Below, in pieces: positions 33,011 to 42,357 of a DNA stretch of 64,000 nucleotides. This stretch comes from Halomonas huangheensis (GTDB taxonomy: Bacteria; Pseudomonadota; Gammaproteobacteria; Pseudomonadales; Halomonadaceae). Position 1 is the first letter of the stretch. Each line of letters starts with the position of its first letter. The stretch is from contig NZ_CP013106.1 in the NCBI RefSeq assembly GCF_001431725.1, positions 248,001-312,000 of the forward strand, written 5' to 3'. The notes under the pieces are model-generated. The model was not told where the DNA came from. It was given only the letters and a program-made list of their open reading frames with translations, and made no database searches. Made by a program: the position numbers and the translations under genes.

Positions 33011-34517
33011 CTTGCTTCCGCTGTGGATCACACTGAGCTATATCGTCATCGCCATGCTCATCGGGCTCGCTGCACGTGGCGGCCGAGCCATGAACTCTCT
33101 CGAGGAGTGGGGCGTGGCCGGGCGCAGCATGGGGCCGGTGACTCTCTACCTGTTGATTGCCGCGGGCAGCGTCAGTGCCTACACCTTCATGGGAGCGCCG
33201 GGCTGGGCCTACGCCAAGGGCGTACCAGTGCTGTATGTGGTGATCTATCTCGGATACCTGGCATTGGTGGCCTGGTATTTCGGTCCCAAGGTGTGGGCAT
33301 TTGGGGCGAAATTTGGTCATGTCACCCAGGCCAGTGCCATTGCCGACCGTTATCAGAGCCCGGCGCTGGGAGCGCTGGCATCACTGGTGATGTCGGTGGG
33401 TTCGATTGCCTATGCGGTACTGCAGACCATCGGCTCGGCCTATATTCTGCTGGTCATGAGCGGTGGCGCGATTCCGGTGTGGGCTGGAGTGCTGCTGGTG
33501 CTGGTGGCGATTGCCATCTATCTGTACGTCAGTGGCCAGCGAGCCATCGGCAAGACCAACGTCTTCCAGGGCATTCTGATGTTTGCCGTGGCCTGGATCA
33601 TTGGACTCGGTGCTGCGCACCATGCAACCGGTGAATGGAGCTTCGCTGCGGTGTTCGCCGAGGTCCAGCAGCGCAACCCCGAGTTTCTGGTGTTGCCCGG
33701 TGGCGGCGGTGACATGAGCTTTGCCTTCTGGACAACCTCAATCATCGTCTCGATGTTGTCCTTCATGCCACCGGTGTGGACGCAATGGATGAGCGCCACC
33801 TCGGCACGTACCATTCGCCGTAGTGCCACCCTTTTACCGACCTACTACCTGGTGATTCTGCCGATGATCGTGGTCGGCTTCATCGGCATCTACTCGCTGC
33901 CGAACCTGGAGCGGGCGGATACGGTAGTTCTGGAATACGCCATGGCCAACCTGCCGGTGGTGCTGGTGGGGTTGCTGGGGGCGGGTACTCTGGCGGCATC
34001 CATGTCGTCATCCGAGCCTTTCATTCACTCGGTGGCATTGTCGTGGAGCAAGGATGTGCTGCAGCCTGCGCTCAAGCTCTCCGATGGCAAGGCGGGGCAA
34101 CTGGCCCGCTGGCTGATCGTGCCGATCATGGCCTTTATCATCGCACCTCTGGCGATTGCCGAGCCCGGTAACCTGGTGATGATTCTACTGATCGGTCTTG
34201 GCTTTGCCTCTCAGGTGCTGCCGGCCTTCATTGGTATGTTCTTCTGGACCGGAGCCACAGCGAAAGGCGTGTTTGCCGGCATCGTCACAGGGTTTCTGGT
34301 GACCGTGGCGCTTATTACGCTGTGGCCCCATCCGCTGGGCATTCACGGCGGCTTCTGGGGACTGATGATCAACCTGCCGGTGTTCGTGATTGTCTCGCGC
34401 CTGACGGCGCCGGTGCCTGCGGATGTCGTGGAGCGCTTCTTCCGTATCGCTGCGCCTTGGCAGCTCTCTTCCCACAAGGCCGAAGGAAGCCCAGTCGCTG
34501 TGCATCCAGGCAAGTGA
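33003..34517 (+). CDS. Sodium:solute symporter (SSS family)
   Basis: 504 residues and about 13 membrane helices. Typical SSS segments include NSLEEWGVAGRSMGPVTLYL (end of helix 1 and the broken helix region), AYTFMGAPGWAYAKG, and SEPFIHSVALSWSKDVLQP in the core. Co-transported solutes in the family include pantothenate, proline and monocarboxylates; the pairing with a DUF3311 protein is common for uncharacterised members. Overlaps the preceding small gene and lies downstream of an amidase gene. Confidence 0.9.
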   Translation: MTSLLPLWITLSYIVIAMLIGLAARGGRAMNSLEEWGVAGRSMGPVTLYLLIAAGSVSAYTFMGAPGWAYAKGVPVLYVVIYLGYLALVAWYFGPKVWAFGAKFGHVTQASAIADRYQSPALGALASLVMSVGSIAYAVLQTIGSAYILLVMSGGAIPVWAGVLLVLVAIAIYLYVSGQRAIGKTNVFQGILMFAVAWIIGLGAAHHATGEWSFAAVFAEVQQRNPEFLVLPGGGGDMSFAFWTTSIIVSMLSFMPPVWTQWMSATSARTIRRSATLLPTYYLVILPMIVVGFIGIYSLPNLERADTVVLEYAMANLPVVLVGLLGAGTLAASMSSSEPFIHSVALSWSKDVLQPALKLSDGKAGQLARWLIVPIMAFIIAPLAIAEPGNLVMILLIGLGFASQVLPAFIGMFFWTGATAKGVFAGIVTGFLVTVALITLWPHPLGIHGGFWGLMINLPVFVIVSRLTAPVPADVVERFFRIAAPWQLSSHKAEGSPVAVHPGK

Positions 34518-34536
34518 TTCGCGGTTCTGAAAAGAA

Positions 34537-34560
34537 AACCCGCGCCATTCGGCGCGGGTT
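34537..34560. terminator. Bidirectional terminator
   Basis: Stem AACCCGCGCC / GGCGCGGGTT with a four-base loop, between the convergent symporter and thiolase genes; runs of A precede it (useful on the minus strand). Confidence 0.8.
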
Positions 34561-34595
34561 CGGTGTTGCCTTCCTTCAGTACGTTCGAGTGTTGA

Positions 34596-35771
34596 TCAGC
34601 GCTCGATTGCCAGTGCCACACCTTGACCACCACCGATACACAGCGTCGCCAGGCCTTTCTTCGCATCGCGGCGGATCATTTCATGGAGCAGGCTGACGAA
34701 GATACGACAGCCGGAAGCACCGATCGGGTGGCCAAGGGCGATGGCGCCGCCATTGACGTTGATCTTCTCGACATCCCAACCGAGTTCCTTGTTGACCGCC
34801 AGCGCCTGGGCGGCAAAGGCTTCATTGGCCTCGATCAGGTCGAGATCATCGATGCTCCAGCCGGCCTTCTCCAGGCAACGACGTGTAGCCGGTGCCGGGC
34901 CAATGCCCATGATCGCCGGATCGACACCCGCGTTGGCGTAGGCCTTGATGCGTGCCAATGGCTCCAGACCCAGCTCCTTCGCTTTCTCGGCAGAGCACAG
35001 CATGACGACTGCAGCGCCATCATTGATCGAAGAGGCGTTGCCGGCCGTTACGGAACCGTCCTTCTTGAAGGCCGGGCGCATGGTACCGAGTTTGTCGGCG
35101 CTGACTTCGCGGGGGTTCTCGTCGGTATCAAAGACGACCGGGTCCCCTTTACGCTGAGGGATCTCGATGGGAACGATCTGACCCTTGAAACGACCTTCCT
35201 TGATTGCGGCAGCGGCCTTCTGCTGGGAAGCTGCGGCGAAGGCATCCATCTCCTCTCGGGTAATGCCGTATTTCTCGGCCAGATTCTCGGCAGTGATACC
35301 CATGTGATAGTTGTTGAAAGAGTCCCACAGGCCATCATGGATCATGGTATCGATGGCCTTCCAGTCACCCATGCGCTGGCCGTTGCGTGAGTTGGGCAAC
35401 ACGTGCGGGGACAGTGACATGTTTTCCTGACCACCGGCGATGATCAGGTCAGCATCGCCGAGGATGATGGCCTGAGCAGCCAGGTGCAGGGCCTTGAGGC
35501 CGGAACCACATACCTTGTTGATGGTCATGGCAGGAACCGTATCAGGCAGCCCAGCCTTGATGACGGCCTGACGGGCGGGGTTCTGGCCGGTTCCCGCAGT
35601 CAACACCTGTCCGAGCAATACTTCATCAACCTGCTCCGGAGCGACTCCGGTCTGGGTCATCACGTCCTTGATTACAGCGGCGCCAAGGTCGCTGGCCGGA
35701 ACGCCGGCAAGCGAGCCACCGAAGGAACCTACTGCGGTACGGCGGGCGGCAACAATCACCACTTCTTGCAT
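34596..35771 (-). CDS. atoB: Acetyl-CoA C-acetyltransferase (biosynthetic-type thiolase)
   Basis: Condenses two acetyl-CoA to acetoacetyl-CoA or runs the reverse. The 391 residues match PhaA/AtoB enzymes in length. Catalytic residues: Cys88 in INKVCGSG (acyl carrier), His348 in [11 protein letters not shown] and Cys378 in LCIGGGQG. Polyhydroxybutyrate makers such as halomonads use such a thiolase as PhaA, but no phaB or phaC is adjacent, so the pathway is not settled by context. Single gene on the minus strand. Confidence 0.93.
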   Translation of the reverse strand: MQEVVIVAARRTAVGSFGGSLAGVPASDLGAAVIKDVMTQTGVAPEQVDEVLLGQVLTAGTGQNPARQAVIKAGLPDTVPAMTINKVCGSGLKALHLAAQAIILGDADLIIAGGQENMSLSPHVLPNSRNGQRMGDWKAIDTMIHDGLWDSFNNYHMGITAENLAEKYGITREEMDAFAAASQQKAAAAIKEGRFKGQIVPIEIPQRKGDPVVFDTDENPREVSADKLGTMRPAFKKDGSVTAGNASSINDGAAVVMLCSAEKAKELGLEPLARIKAYANAGVDPAIMGIGPAPATRRCLEKAGWSIDDLDLIEANEAFAAQALAVNKELGWDVEKINVNGGAIALGHPIGASGCRIFVSLLHEMIRRDAKKGLATLCIGGGQGVALAIER

Positions 35772-35960
35772 GGAGAGTCTCCTGAAAATTAGGGGCCTGT
35801 CACGTCAGAATAGGGAGCATTGTGCAGTGCGGCAACCCCCCGAAACGTCGATCAGGCGGGGGTATCAGTATAGCGGCTTCGGGCAACTACAAGCGGCACT
35901 TGACGAAAAATGCATAGTTTTCCGATGCTTCTCGCCCGCTGAACCCCGGCGACTGCCCGG

Positions 35961-36662
35961 CTAGAGGATGGCGTCAGATAGCGTAATGGACAGTTTTTCA
36001 GCCATCTGCGGGATGAGCTCGGCCAGTTGCTGGGCATGAGTGATGCCGATAGCGCCATCCGGCGTACTTTCCTGATCGGCAAAATGGTTGAGATGGATAA
36101 CCTGCATTCCGGCCTCGAGTCCGGCCTGGACACCCACCGCGGCATCATCGATGACCACACAGCGTTCGGCGGGATAGCCCATGGCTTCGGCAGCCGCCAG
36201 ATAGAGCCCGGGATCGGGTTTCCATACCTGCAGTTCATACGCACTGAACAGATTTTCACCGAAATGGTGGGCCAGTCCTGTGGCAGCCATGGCGCACCGG
36301 ATCTTGGCCAGCGGGCCGTTGGAGACAACGGACTTGGGGAAGTCTCTGAGCGTGGCCAGTGCCTCTGGTATCCCGGCTATAGGCTGTAGCTCGGCGGTCA
36401 TGCGTTGTTCCATGCGCTGACGCATCAACGCTTCCAACTCACTGCGCCTGGCATCCGTGAGGGGCGTCACGCGCTGCTCGATGGTCAGTACGATATCGAG
36501 AAAGCGCACACCTCGGAATTCTTCCATGTATTGCTGTGCGGAGAACGGAAGGCCGAACTCAGGAAGCGTTTCCCCCATCACCTCGGCGAGCAGGATTTCG
36601 CTGTCGACAAGGGTTCCGTCGGAATCAAACAGCAGACACAGGGGCGCAGTGATTTCGGGCAT
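35961..36662 (-). CDS. HAD-superfamily phosphatase (beta-phosphoglucomutase-like), copy 1
   Basis: 233 residues from the ATG at 36662; the frame extends further up but adds 46 unrelated residues. HAD motifs: I LLFDSDGTLVDSE, II VVSNGP, III with the conserved lysine in WKPDPGLYLAAAEAMG, and IV CVVIDDAAVGVQAG. The cap is the small helical type of the subfamily acting on sugar phosphates. A clear paralogue lies at 42502-43194; both share the unusual ending pattern VIHLN-F-D-TP-GAI-IT. It follows nadV on the same strand with a 95-bp gap. Confidence 0.85.
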   Translation of the reverse strand: MPEITAPLCLLFDSDGTLVDSEILLAEVMGETLPEFGLPFSAQQYMEEFRGVRFLDIVLTIEQRVTPLTDARRSELEALMRQRMEQRMTAELQPIAGIPEALATLRDFPKSVVSNGPLAKIRCAMAATGLAHHFGENLFSAYELQVWKPDPGLYLAAAEAMGYPAERCVVIDDAAVGVQAGLEAGMQVIHLNHFADQESTPDGAIGITHAQQLAELIPQMAEKLSITLSDAIL

Positions 36663-36757
36663 GAGGACCTCGACTCGATAGTGATGGTTGGCAGAGACGC
36701 TGCCCCAGTGTAGCGGAGATCGCATGGTCTGAGGCGGCTTCTTGCAGGTTGGAGGTA

Positions 36758-38134
36758 TCAATGCCCGGCGGCGCGCTGACGAATCTCCTCGAGGCTCCAC
36801 TCCCTGGTGACTCGGCCGTTGCGGAATACGGTTACCAGAGCGTTGGAGCGCCCGTCGAGTTCATCCTCGCGCACTGTTCGATAGCCCTGGTCGTCATCGA
36901 CAAGGGCAAGGCGTCCGCGTTTGGAGCGCTTGCCGGGGGCGGTCACCGGATCCTTGTAGACGTCTCGCCACTGTTCATCAACGCAGATCGCCGAAGCCTT
37001 CATGGCGAATTCATGGGTGTCTCGATGGACCTTCTGCATCAGAGCGCCACCCATGCCGAAGGTGATATTGTCGGCACTCAGTTCGCGTTCCTTCATGGCA
37101 GCGAGGATCGCTGCGATGGATTGGGCATTGATACCATCACCCTGAATCAGACGAATGCAGTCTGGTAGTACTCGATACCCCTTGCTGTTGGTGCGATATC
37201 CGAAGCGAGCCATCAGGCGTTCGATGGCTTCCGGTACCACCTCGACCGGCTCGCCGGAATCCGGGCGCACCACCAGTGTGCCACCGGATGTTTCAATACG
37301 TGACTTCAGCTCATCGCCCCACAGGTTGTCGATCGCATTCCACAGGTCCCAGGAATCACTCACTACCGCCAGTATGCGCCCGTCGCCGGAGAACTGGTCG
37401 AGCATATTGGTGTAGGCGGCGAGCTCGCCATCCCGCCCCCAACTGGTGATGGTGCTGTGCTCAGCCGCGGGAATGGAAAAGCCCGCCATGTCGGCGGAAT
37501 AGTAGCGGCGTGCCGCAAGAATGCCGGATAGGGTATCGGTGCCCATGAAGTTGACCAGGTGAGCGGCACCACCCAGCGCAGCACTTTCCTCGGAGCTGGC
37601 ACCGCGCGCACCGAAGTCATGCAGTTTGAAAGCCAGATTGTCCGTGGTGTCGGAGGTTTGTTCCAGGTAACGCTGGATGATATCGCGGCAGGAGCGGGAG
37701 ACAGTGGCCACGCTGGTGGGGTACCACACTGCTCGCAGTAGTCCGGTCTCGACATAGCTGGTCAGCCAGGCGCACGCTGGATCGGTGTTCATTACCTGCA
37801 CCAGGACGTTGCCGGTGGCGATGATCGAGCCTTCGGGCACCGCCTGGATCTCCAGCGGTAGATAGCCGTCATGAGTCTGTAGAATATATTCCCAGCCCTC
37901 GCGATTGAACGGCACACCATGGGCCTGGCAAACGGCCTCGGCTTCATCGATGTCTGTCGCGCTGATGGGGTGGCAGAGGTATTCCTTGAGAAAGGCCTGA
38001 AGGCCGAAGAACAGCGTTGTCGGATGCGCACCACCACGAGACTCGATATAGCTGGAGACATACTGGGTCCCGGCGGGGTACTGCAGAAAATGCGAGACCT
38101 TGTAGGAGTCGGTGTTCAGAATCAGATTACGCAT
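36758..38134 (-). CDS. nadV: Nicotinamide phosphoribosyltransferase
   Basis: Makes NMN from nicotinamide and PRPP, salvaging nicotinamide directly for NAD. The 458 residues show the NAMPT family hallmarks: NTDSYKVSHFLQYPAGTQYV at the start, LHDFGARGASSEESAALGGA, LVNFMGTDTL, IPAAEHSTITSWG, VVRPDSGEP and GDGIN. The ribosome site is GGAGGGG. It is divergent from nrtR across 304 bp that hold two copies of an NrtR-type palindrome, so repression by NrtR is very likely. Confidence 0.93.
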   Translation of the reverse strand: MRNLILNTDSYKVSHFLQYPAGTQYVSSYIESRGGAHPTTLFFGLQAFLKEYLCHPISATDIDEAEAVCQAHGVPFNREGWEYILQTHDGYLPLEIQAVPEGSIIATGNVLVQVMNTDPACAWLTSYVETGLLRAVWYPTSVATVSRSCRDIIQRYLEQTSDTTDNLAFKLHDFGARGASSEESAALGGAAHLVNFMGTDTLSGILAARRYYSADMAGFSIPAAEHSTITSWGRDGELAAYTNMLDQFSGDGRILAVVSDSWDLWNAIDNLWGDELKSRIETSGGTLVVRPDSGEPVEVVPEAIERLMARFGYRTNSKGYRVLPDCIRLIQGDGINAQSIAAILAAMKERELSADNITFGMGGALMQKVHRDTHEFAMKASAICVDEQWRDVYKDPVTAPGKRSKRGRLALVDDDQGYRTVREDELDGRSNALVTVFRNGRVTREWSLEEIRQRAAGH

Positions 38135-38228
38135 GACGGAGCCCCTCCAGTCATAAGGCGCGGATATTGGTCTATCCCGCTAACGCGCCGGATGTGGCAG
38201 CGATGAAACCCATCGCTTGAGTTTAATA

Positions 38229-38252
38229 TAGTGGCTGATAGCCAATAAATAA
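38229..38252. promoter_or_regulatory. Probable NrtR operator 1 (nadV side)
   Basis: TAGTGGCT-GATA-GCCAATAAATAA contains the inverted repeat TGGCT-GAT-AGCCA. On the minus strand it sits just upstream of a TATATT that could be the nadV -10. Its sequence is repeated in reverse at 38390-38412. Confidence 0.6.
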
Positions 38253-38367
38253 ACCACAATCGTTTCGAGTCATGTGTCGGGTGCCATTTCCCGCCATTCT
38301 GCGTTCCTCGATCCGTGGTGCAGCGCTATACGTCAGGTAGGCATGGTCGTTACCGGCGATGGACTCA

Positions 38368-38412
38368 TTGTCAGCGAAATAGACACGGCTTATTGTTGGC
38401 ATATAGCCACTA
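38368..38412 (+). promoter_or_regulatory. nrtR promoter overlapping probable NrtR operator 2
   Basis: TTGTCA (38368-38373), 17-bp spacer, TATTGT (38391-38396). The second copy of the operator, TTATTGTTGGC-ATAT-AGCCACTA, occupies 38390-38412 and so covers the -10. This arrangement implies autorepression. Confidence 0.55.
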
Positions 38413-38438
38413 ATGGTAATGGCACAAGGAAGTCTCCG

Positions 38439-39176
38439 ATGTCTGAATGGCAATCCGAAGCTGAATATCTCGAACAGTATGACGCCCGCCGCTATGACTG
38501 GCCGCTGGTTAGCGTCGATGTGGTTATCTTTACCTTGTATGAGTCACGCTTGCAGGTATTGCTGATAAAGCGAGGAGAGTTTCCTCACCGGGGACGCTGG
38601 GCCTTGCCGGGAGGCTTCATCGCCATGGATGAGGATGGTGATCTACAGGCAACAGCTCGTCGCAAGTTGCGGGAAAAGACTGGGGTCGAGGCGCCGTTGC
38701 TGGAACAAGTGGGAAGCCAGGGCAATGACTGTCGCGACCCTCGCGGCTGGTCGGTGACGGTACTGTACATGGCACTGATTGCCTGGGCGCCGACAGCAGA
38801 GTTCCTCGAAGGCGTCGATGATGCGCGTTGGTGGCCGGTAGAGAAGGTCGCCGACCTGGAGATGGCCTTTGACCATGCATCCTTGATCGAGGAGGCACGG
38901 GAGCGCCTGAAGAACAAGACGGCCTATACGGTACTGCCCGTGCATGTGCTGAGGCGTCCCTTTACCCTCACTCAGTTGCAGCACGCCTTCGAATTGCTGA
39001 TGGATACGCAGCTGGAGAAGAAATCCTTCCGGCGGCGGATTCTCAATGCCGAAGTGCTCGAAGAAACCGGAGAGGCGCTGCTGGAAGGCGGCCGAGGCCG
39101 TCCAGCCGCCCTCTATGCTCCAGCGCGGGGCTCGGAAAGGCACCTTTTCGCTAGAGTGTTTGGTGAGTCTGCCTGA
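38439..39176 (+). CDS. nrtR: NrtR-type Nudix-domain transcriptional regulator of NAD metabolism
   Basis: 245 residues from the ATG at 38439 (AAGGAAG upstream). The N-terminal Nudix-like domain (SVDVVIFTLYESRLQVLLIK, then ALPGGFIAMDEDGDLQATAR) has a degenerate Nudix box: the family glutamates needed for hydrolysis are replaced (RKLREKTG where RELxEExG is expected). That suits NrtR, which binds ADP-ribose rather than hydrolysing it. The C-terminal part (YTVLPVHVLRRPFTLTQLQH, KSFRRRILN) matches the winged-helix domain of the family. Divergent from nadV with two operator-like repeats between. Confidence 0.88.
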   Translation: MSEWQSEAEYLEQYDARRYDWPLVSVDVVIFTLYESRLQVLLIKRGEFPHRGRWALPGGFIAMDEDGDLQATARRKLREKTGVEAPLLEQVGSQGNDCRDPRGWSVTVLYMALIAWAPTAEFLEGVDDARWWPVEKVADLEMAFDHASLIEEARERLKNKTAYTVLPVHVLRRPFTLTQLQHAFELLMDTQLEKKSFRRRILNAEVLEETGEALLEGGRGRPAALYAPARGSERHLFARVFGESA

Positions 39177-39209
39177 GCCGAGCGGGCCATCACCGTGTAT
39201 TCACCATGC

Positions 39210-40193
39210 TCAGCTCGTCTGCGCGAGCACTTCGCCATTGACCGGACTGATCGGCTGCTCACCATTCAGTGCCATTCGGATGTTGTCGATGGCACGTTGC
39301 GCCATGGCGGTGCGTGTCTCATGTGTTGCGGAACCGATATGCGGCAAGGCGACGACATTGGACATCTGTGTCAGTGGTGAGTCAGCAGGAAGCGGTTCGG
39401 TTTCGAACACGTCAAGGCCAGCAGCATGCAGGGTGCCATCCTGCAGCGCCTGGATCATGGCGGCTTCATCGACCACCTTGCCGCGTGCCACATTGACGAA
39501 GATCGCTTCGGGCTTCATGCGCGCGAACTGTTCGGCACCGATCAACTTCTCGGTCTGCGCCGATAGGGGCACGGTGACACAGACGATATCAGACTGCTCA
39601 AGTAGCGCATCCAACTCCAGTCGTTGAGCTCCCAGCGACTGCTCCAGCTCCGGTTTGGGGGACGCCATGCTGTAGAGAATCTTCATATTGAAGCCCAGAG
39701 CACCACGCCTGGCGATGGCCGCACCGATCCGTCCCATACCGATCATGCCCAGCGTCTTGCCATGCACGTCGGAGCCGAACAGCTCCTTGCCGACGTTCTG
39801 GGTCCAACGCCCCTGGCGAACCATTTCCGCCAGCTCGGTGGCGCGCCGCGCGGTACACATGATCAACAGGAAGCCAGTGTCGGCGGTTGTTTCGGTAAGC
39901 ACATCCGGTGTGTTGCACAGTAGAATGCCACGTCGAGTCAGTTCCGCGACCGGGTAGTTGTCATAGCCGACGGAAATACTGGCAATCGCCTCTAGCTGTG
40001 GTGCCTTGTCAAGGAGCTCGGGGGTCACCTTGAGGCTGGCGCCGACCAGACCATGTGCCTGTGACAGGACTTCCAGCACTTCGGGATCATCGAAGCCGGT
40101 GATATGCGGCAGGTAGTCGACCTGGAACTCGGAGCGCAGTGCGGCGAGTTGGTCGTCGTTGATCTCACGGAATACCAGAATACGCTTTGTCAT
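39210..40193 (-). CDS. D-2-hydroxyacid dehydrogenase (glyoxylate/hydroxypyruvate/2-ketogluconate reductase group)
   Basis: 327 residues starting MTKRILVFREI at 40193; the frame's earlier codons are ignored as non-homologous. NAD(P)-binding GMIGMGRIG lies near residue 155, and the catalytic Arg/Glu/His set is visible in VNVARGKVVDE, FETEPLPADSP and PHIGSATHETR. Family members reduce glyoxylate, hydroxypyruvate or 2-keto-gluconates. It follows a PfkB-type kinase and a LacI gene on the same strand, so a role in 2-ketogluconate or related sugar-acid use is inferred. Confidence 0.85.
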   Translation of the reverse strand: MTKRILVFREINDDQLAALRSEFQVDYLPHITGFDDPEVLEVLSQAHGLVGASLKVTPELLDKAPQLEAIASISVGYDNYPVAELTRRGILLCNTPDVLTETTADTGFLLIMCTARRATELAEMVRQGRWTQNVGKELFGSDVHGKTLGMIGMGRIGAAIARRGALGFNMKILYSMASPKPELEQSLGAQRLELDALLEQSDIVCVTVPLSAQTEKLIGAEQFARMKPEAIFVNVARGKVVDEAAMIQALQDGTLHAAGLDVFETEPLPADSPLTQMSNVVALPHIGSATHETRTAMAQRAIDNIRMALNGEQPISPVNGEVLAQTS

Positions 40194-40312
40194 GACGGAT
40201 CTCGTTGTTGGTGGCTGCCGAGCATGGCCGTGGGGCATTCAGGATGGCCCATCGAGTCAGAAGGAGGATCGCTCAGTCGGTTGTTTGTCATACATAGTAC
40301 AGAAACGTTCTA

Positions 40313-41290
40313 TCACATCCGGGAAGCGGCTTCGAGCTGTTGCAGTCGTTCCCTGCTGGGTAATCCTTCCATATCGCCGATGACCTGTACCTGCTCGGCG
40401 CCGACCAGATTGGCGCGCATCAAGGCCTCTCGTGGCCCTAGTCCATCGAGCATCGCGCTGACGAAGCCTACTGCAAAGCCGTCACCGGCTCCCACGGTGT
40501 CGACCACTTCGGCGACGGGAATACCCTCGACGATGAAGCTTTCGTCGGTACCGGTCAGGATACCGCGGTAAAAGCTGCCCTCAGGGCCAAGCTTGATGAC
40601 CACTGCCTCGGCACCCTGGTCGAGATAGAATCCAGCGATGTCCTGTGGCTGGTCATATCCGGTCAACAGGTGGCCTTCGCTCAAGCCCGGTAGCACCCAA
40701 TTGGCATGCGCTGCCATGGCGTTGAGAGTGGTGCGCATCTCGTTTTCGCTAGCCCACAGAGTAGGGCGCAGGTTGGGGTCGAAAGACACGCTGGCGCCTT
40801 GCTTGCGGGCCTGCTGGATCAACTGCCGGGACAGTTCACGGCAACTGGCCGAGACCGCCGGTGGAATGCCGGTCGCATGCAGGTGGCGTAGTGCGGAGAA
40901 ATCGACATTGCTGGCGTCGAACGATGACAGCTGGCTGGCGGCGCTGTTCTTGCGCATATACTCGACATACGGATCGGCACCACCTTCGGCACGCTCCTTG
41001 AACAGTAGTCCCGTGGGGTGCTCCGGGTCGGTGGTCAAATAGCGGCAATCGAGGCCCTCGGCCTCCAGCTTGTGGCGGAGGTAGCGGCCGGCACTGTCAT
41101 TGCCGACTCGGCTCAACCAGCCGACGTGGAAGCCCAGCCGTGACAGGCCAATGGCAACATTGGTATCGGCGCCGGCGATACCCCGGGAAAAGTGCTCGAT
41201 ATCGGCGAGGTCGCCAGTCGTGCTGGCAACGAACATCGCCATGGCTTCGCCGAAGGAGAGAATTTCAGGTGCTTTGGGGGATGCAGTCAT
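40313..41290 (-). CDS. PfkB-family sugar-acid kinase (2-keto-3-deoxygluconate or 2-ketogluconate kinase-like)
   Basis: 325 residues. PfkB signatures: GIAGADTNVAIGLSRLG near the N-terminus, FDPNLRPTLW, and the ATP/catalytic motif DTVGAGDGFAVG with the base aspartate. The pattern best fits KdgK/KguK-type kinases. Its start overlaps the stop of lacI (ATGA on the minus strand), so the two are coupled. Downstream is a 2-hydroxyacid dehydrogenase; in Pseudomonas a LacI regulator (PtxS), a kinase (KguK) and a reductase (KguD) form the 2-ketogluconate pathway. The transporter and epimerase-like genes of that set are not here. Confidence 0.85.
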   Translation of the reverse strand: MTASPKAPEILSFGEAMAMFVASTTGDLADIEHFSRGIAGADTNVAIGLSRLGFHVGWLSRVGNDSAGRYLRHKLEAEGLDCRYLTTDPEHPTGLLFKERAEGGADPYVEYMRKNSAASQLSSFDASNVDFSALRHLHATGIPPAVSASCRELSRQLIQQARKQGASVSFDPNLRPTLWASENEMRTTLNAMAAHANWVLPGLSEGHLLTGYDQPQDIAGFYLDQGAEAVVIKLGPEGSFYRGILTGTDESFIVEGIPVAEVVDTVGAGDGFAVGFVSAMLDGLGPREALMRANLVGAEQVQVIGDMEGLPSRERLQQLEAASRM

Positions 41291-42339
41291 GGAAGTGTCT
41301 CGTGATGATGGGAGTCGAAAATGTCGGTTGGCTGAGTCGAGCCACGCGCGATCAGGTGAGGGATGAAGGATTGATAGCGAGGTTCGGTATTCCGTCTGGC
41401 CTGACGCGAGCGAAGACAGGCGATAGCCGCCTTGCCGATGGCATCGGTGGGCTGTGCCAGAGTGGTAATGCCGGGGTCGGTAAGTTCACACCAGTCCAGC
41501 TCATCAATACCAATGAGCCCGATATCGCCAGCATGCAGGCCAAGGGCGCGCATGCGCCGGAACACCGCTAGAGTCACCTGGCCATTGGCACACAGAATGG
41601 CAGGGCGCGACGGAGTATCAGCTGAGGAAATCACCTCCAGGGCAGTATCCAGTCTCCCTTGATCATCCAACTCGGTGGAGAGCACATCATTGGACAATTT
41701 CTGATCCCGGCAGCGCGCTTCGAAACGCTCCAGACGAGCTTTTCGGGAGCTTGCCTGGGCAGGAGGCTCCGTAACATAGAGCAGTCGTGAATAGCCCCGA
41801 TCGAGCAAGTGATCAATGGCCATATCGATAGCGGCGACGTTGTCGAGACCGACTTCATCGACCTGTAGATCCGCAAGGCGGCGGTCCAGTAGCACCAGTG
41901 GCGGTCCATTGGTGGCGAACTGGCGTAGGGCGTCACTGTGTCGACCTGCAGCATTGACGATCAATCCTTCGATGCGCCACGAGGACATCAGGGCCAGCTG
42001 TTGCTGTTCCTGCTGTGGATCGTTGTCGCTGTTGCATACCAACAGTGATAGGCCGGCCTGACGACAAGCCTGTTCCACGCCATGCATGATCGCGACCGAA
42101 AACGGGTTGCGGATATCCGCCACCAGCATGCCGATCAGTCCGGAAGGGCCTCCCTTGAGTCCGCGTGCCAGAGGGTTGGGCTGATAGCCAAGTTGCTTCG
42201 CGGCTGCGAAGATGCGCTGCTGCATTGCGGCCGACAGGCGTTCACGCTCACCGCTGTAATAGCGTGACACGCTGGTCTTGGAAACGCCGGCAATGCGGGC
42301 GACCTCAAGGATGGTTGCGGGCCGAATGGATGAGGACAT
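41287..42339 (-). CDS. LacI-family transcriptional regulator of the sugar-acid genes
   Basis: 350 residues starting MSSSIRPATILEVARIAGVS at 42339. The N-terminal helix-turn-helix (VARIAGVSKTSVSRYYSGER) and hinge helix (NPLARGLKGGPSGLIGMLVA) are followed by a periplasmic-binding-type sensor domain. The variant SKTSVSRYYSG resembles KdgR/PtxS-like regulators. A perfect 32-bp palindrome lies 19 bp before the start codon, so it almost certainly represses its own operon (lacI, kinase, dehydrogenase) and is relieved by a sugar acid or its phosphate. Confidence 0.9.
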   Translation of the reverse strand: MSSSIRPATILEVARIAGVSKTSVSRYYSGERERLSAAMQQRIFAAAKQLGYQPNPLARGLKGGPSGLIGMLVADIRNPFSVAIMHGVEQACRQAGLSLLVCNSDNDPQQEQQQLALMSSWRIEGLIVNAAGRHSDALRQFATNGPPLVLLDRRLADLQVDEVGLDNVAAIDMAIDHLLDRGYSRLLYVTEPPAQASSRKARLERFEARCRDQKLSNDVLSTELDDQGRLDTALEVISSADTPSRPAILCANGQVTLAVFRRMRALGLHAGDIGLIGIDELDWCELTDPGITTLAQPTDAIGKAAIACLRSRQARRNTEPRYQSFIPHLIARGSTQPTDIFDSHHHETLP

Positions 42340-42357
42340 GGCTGGATTCCGTATTGA

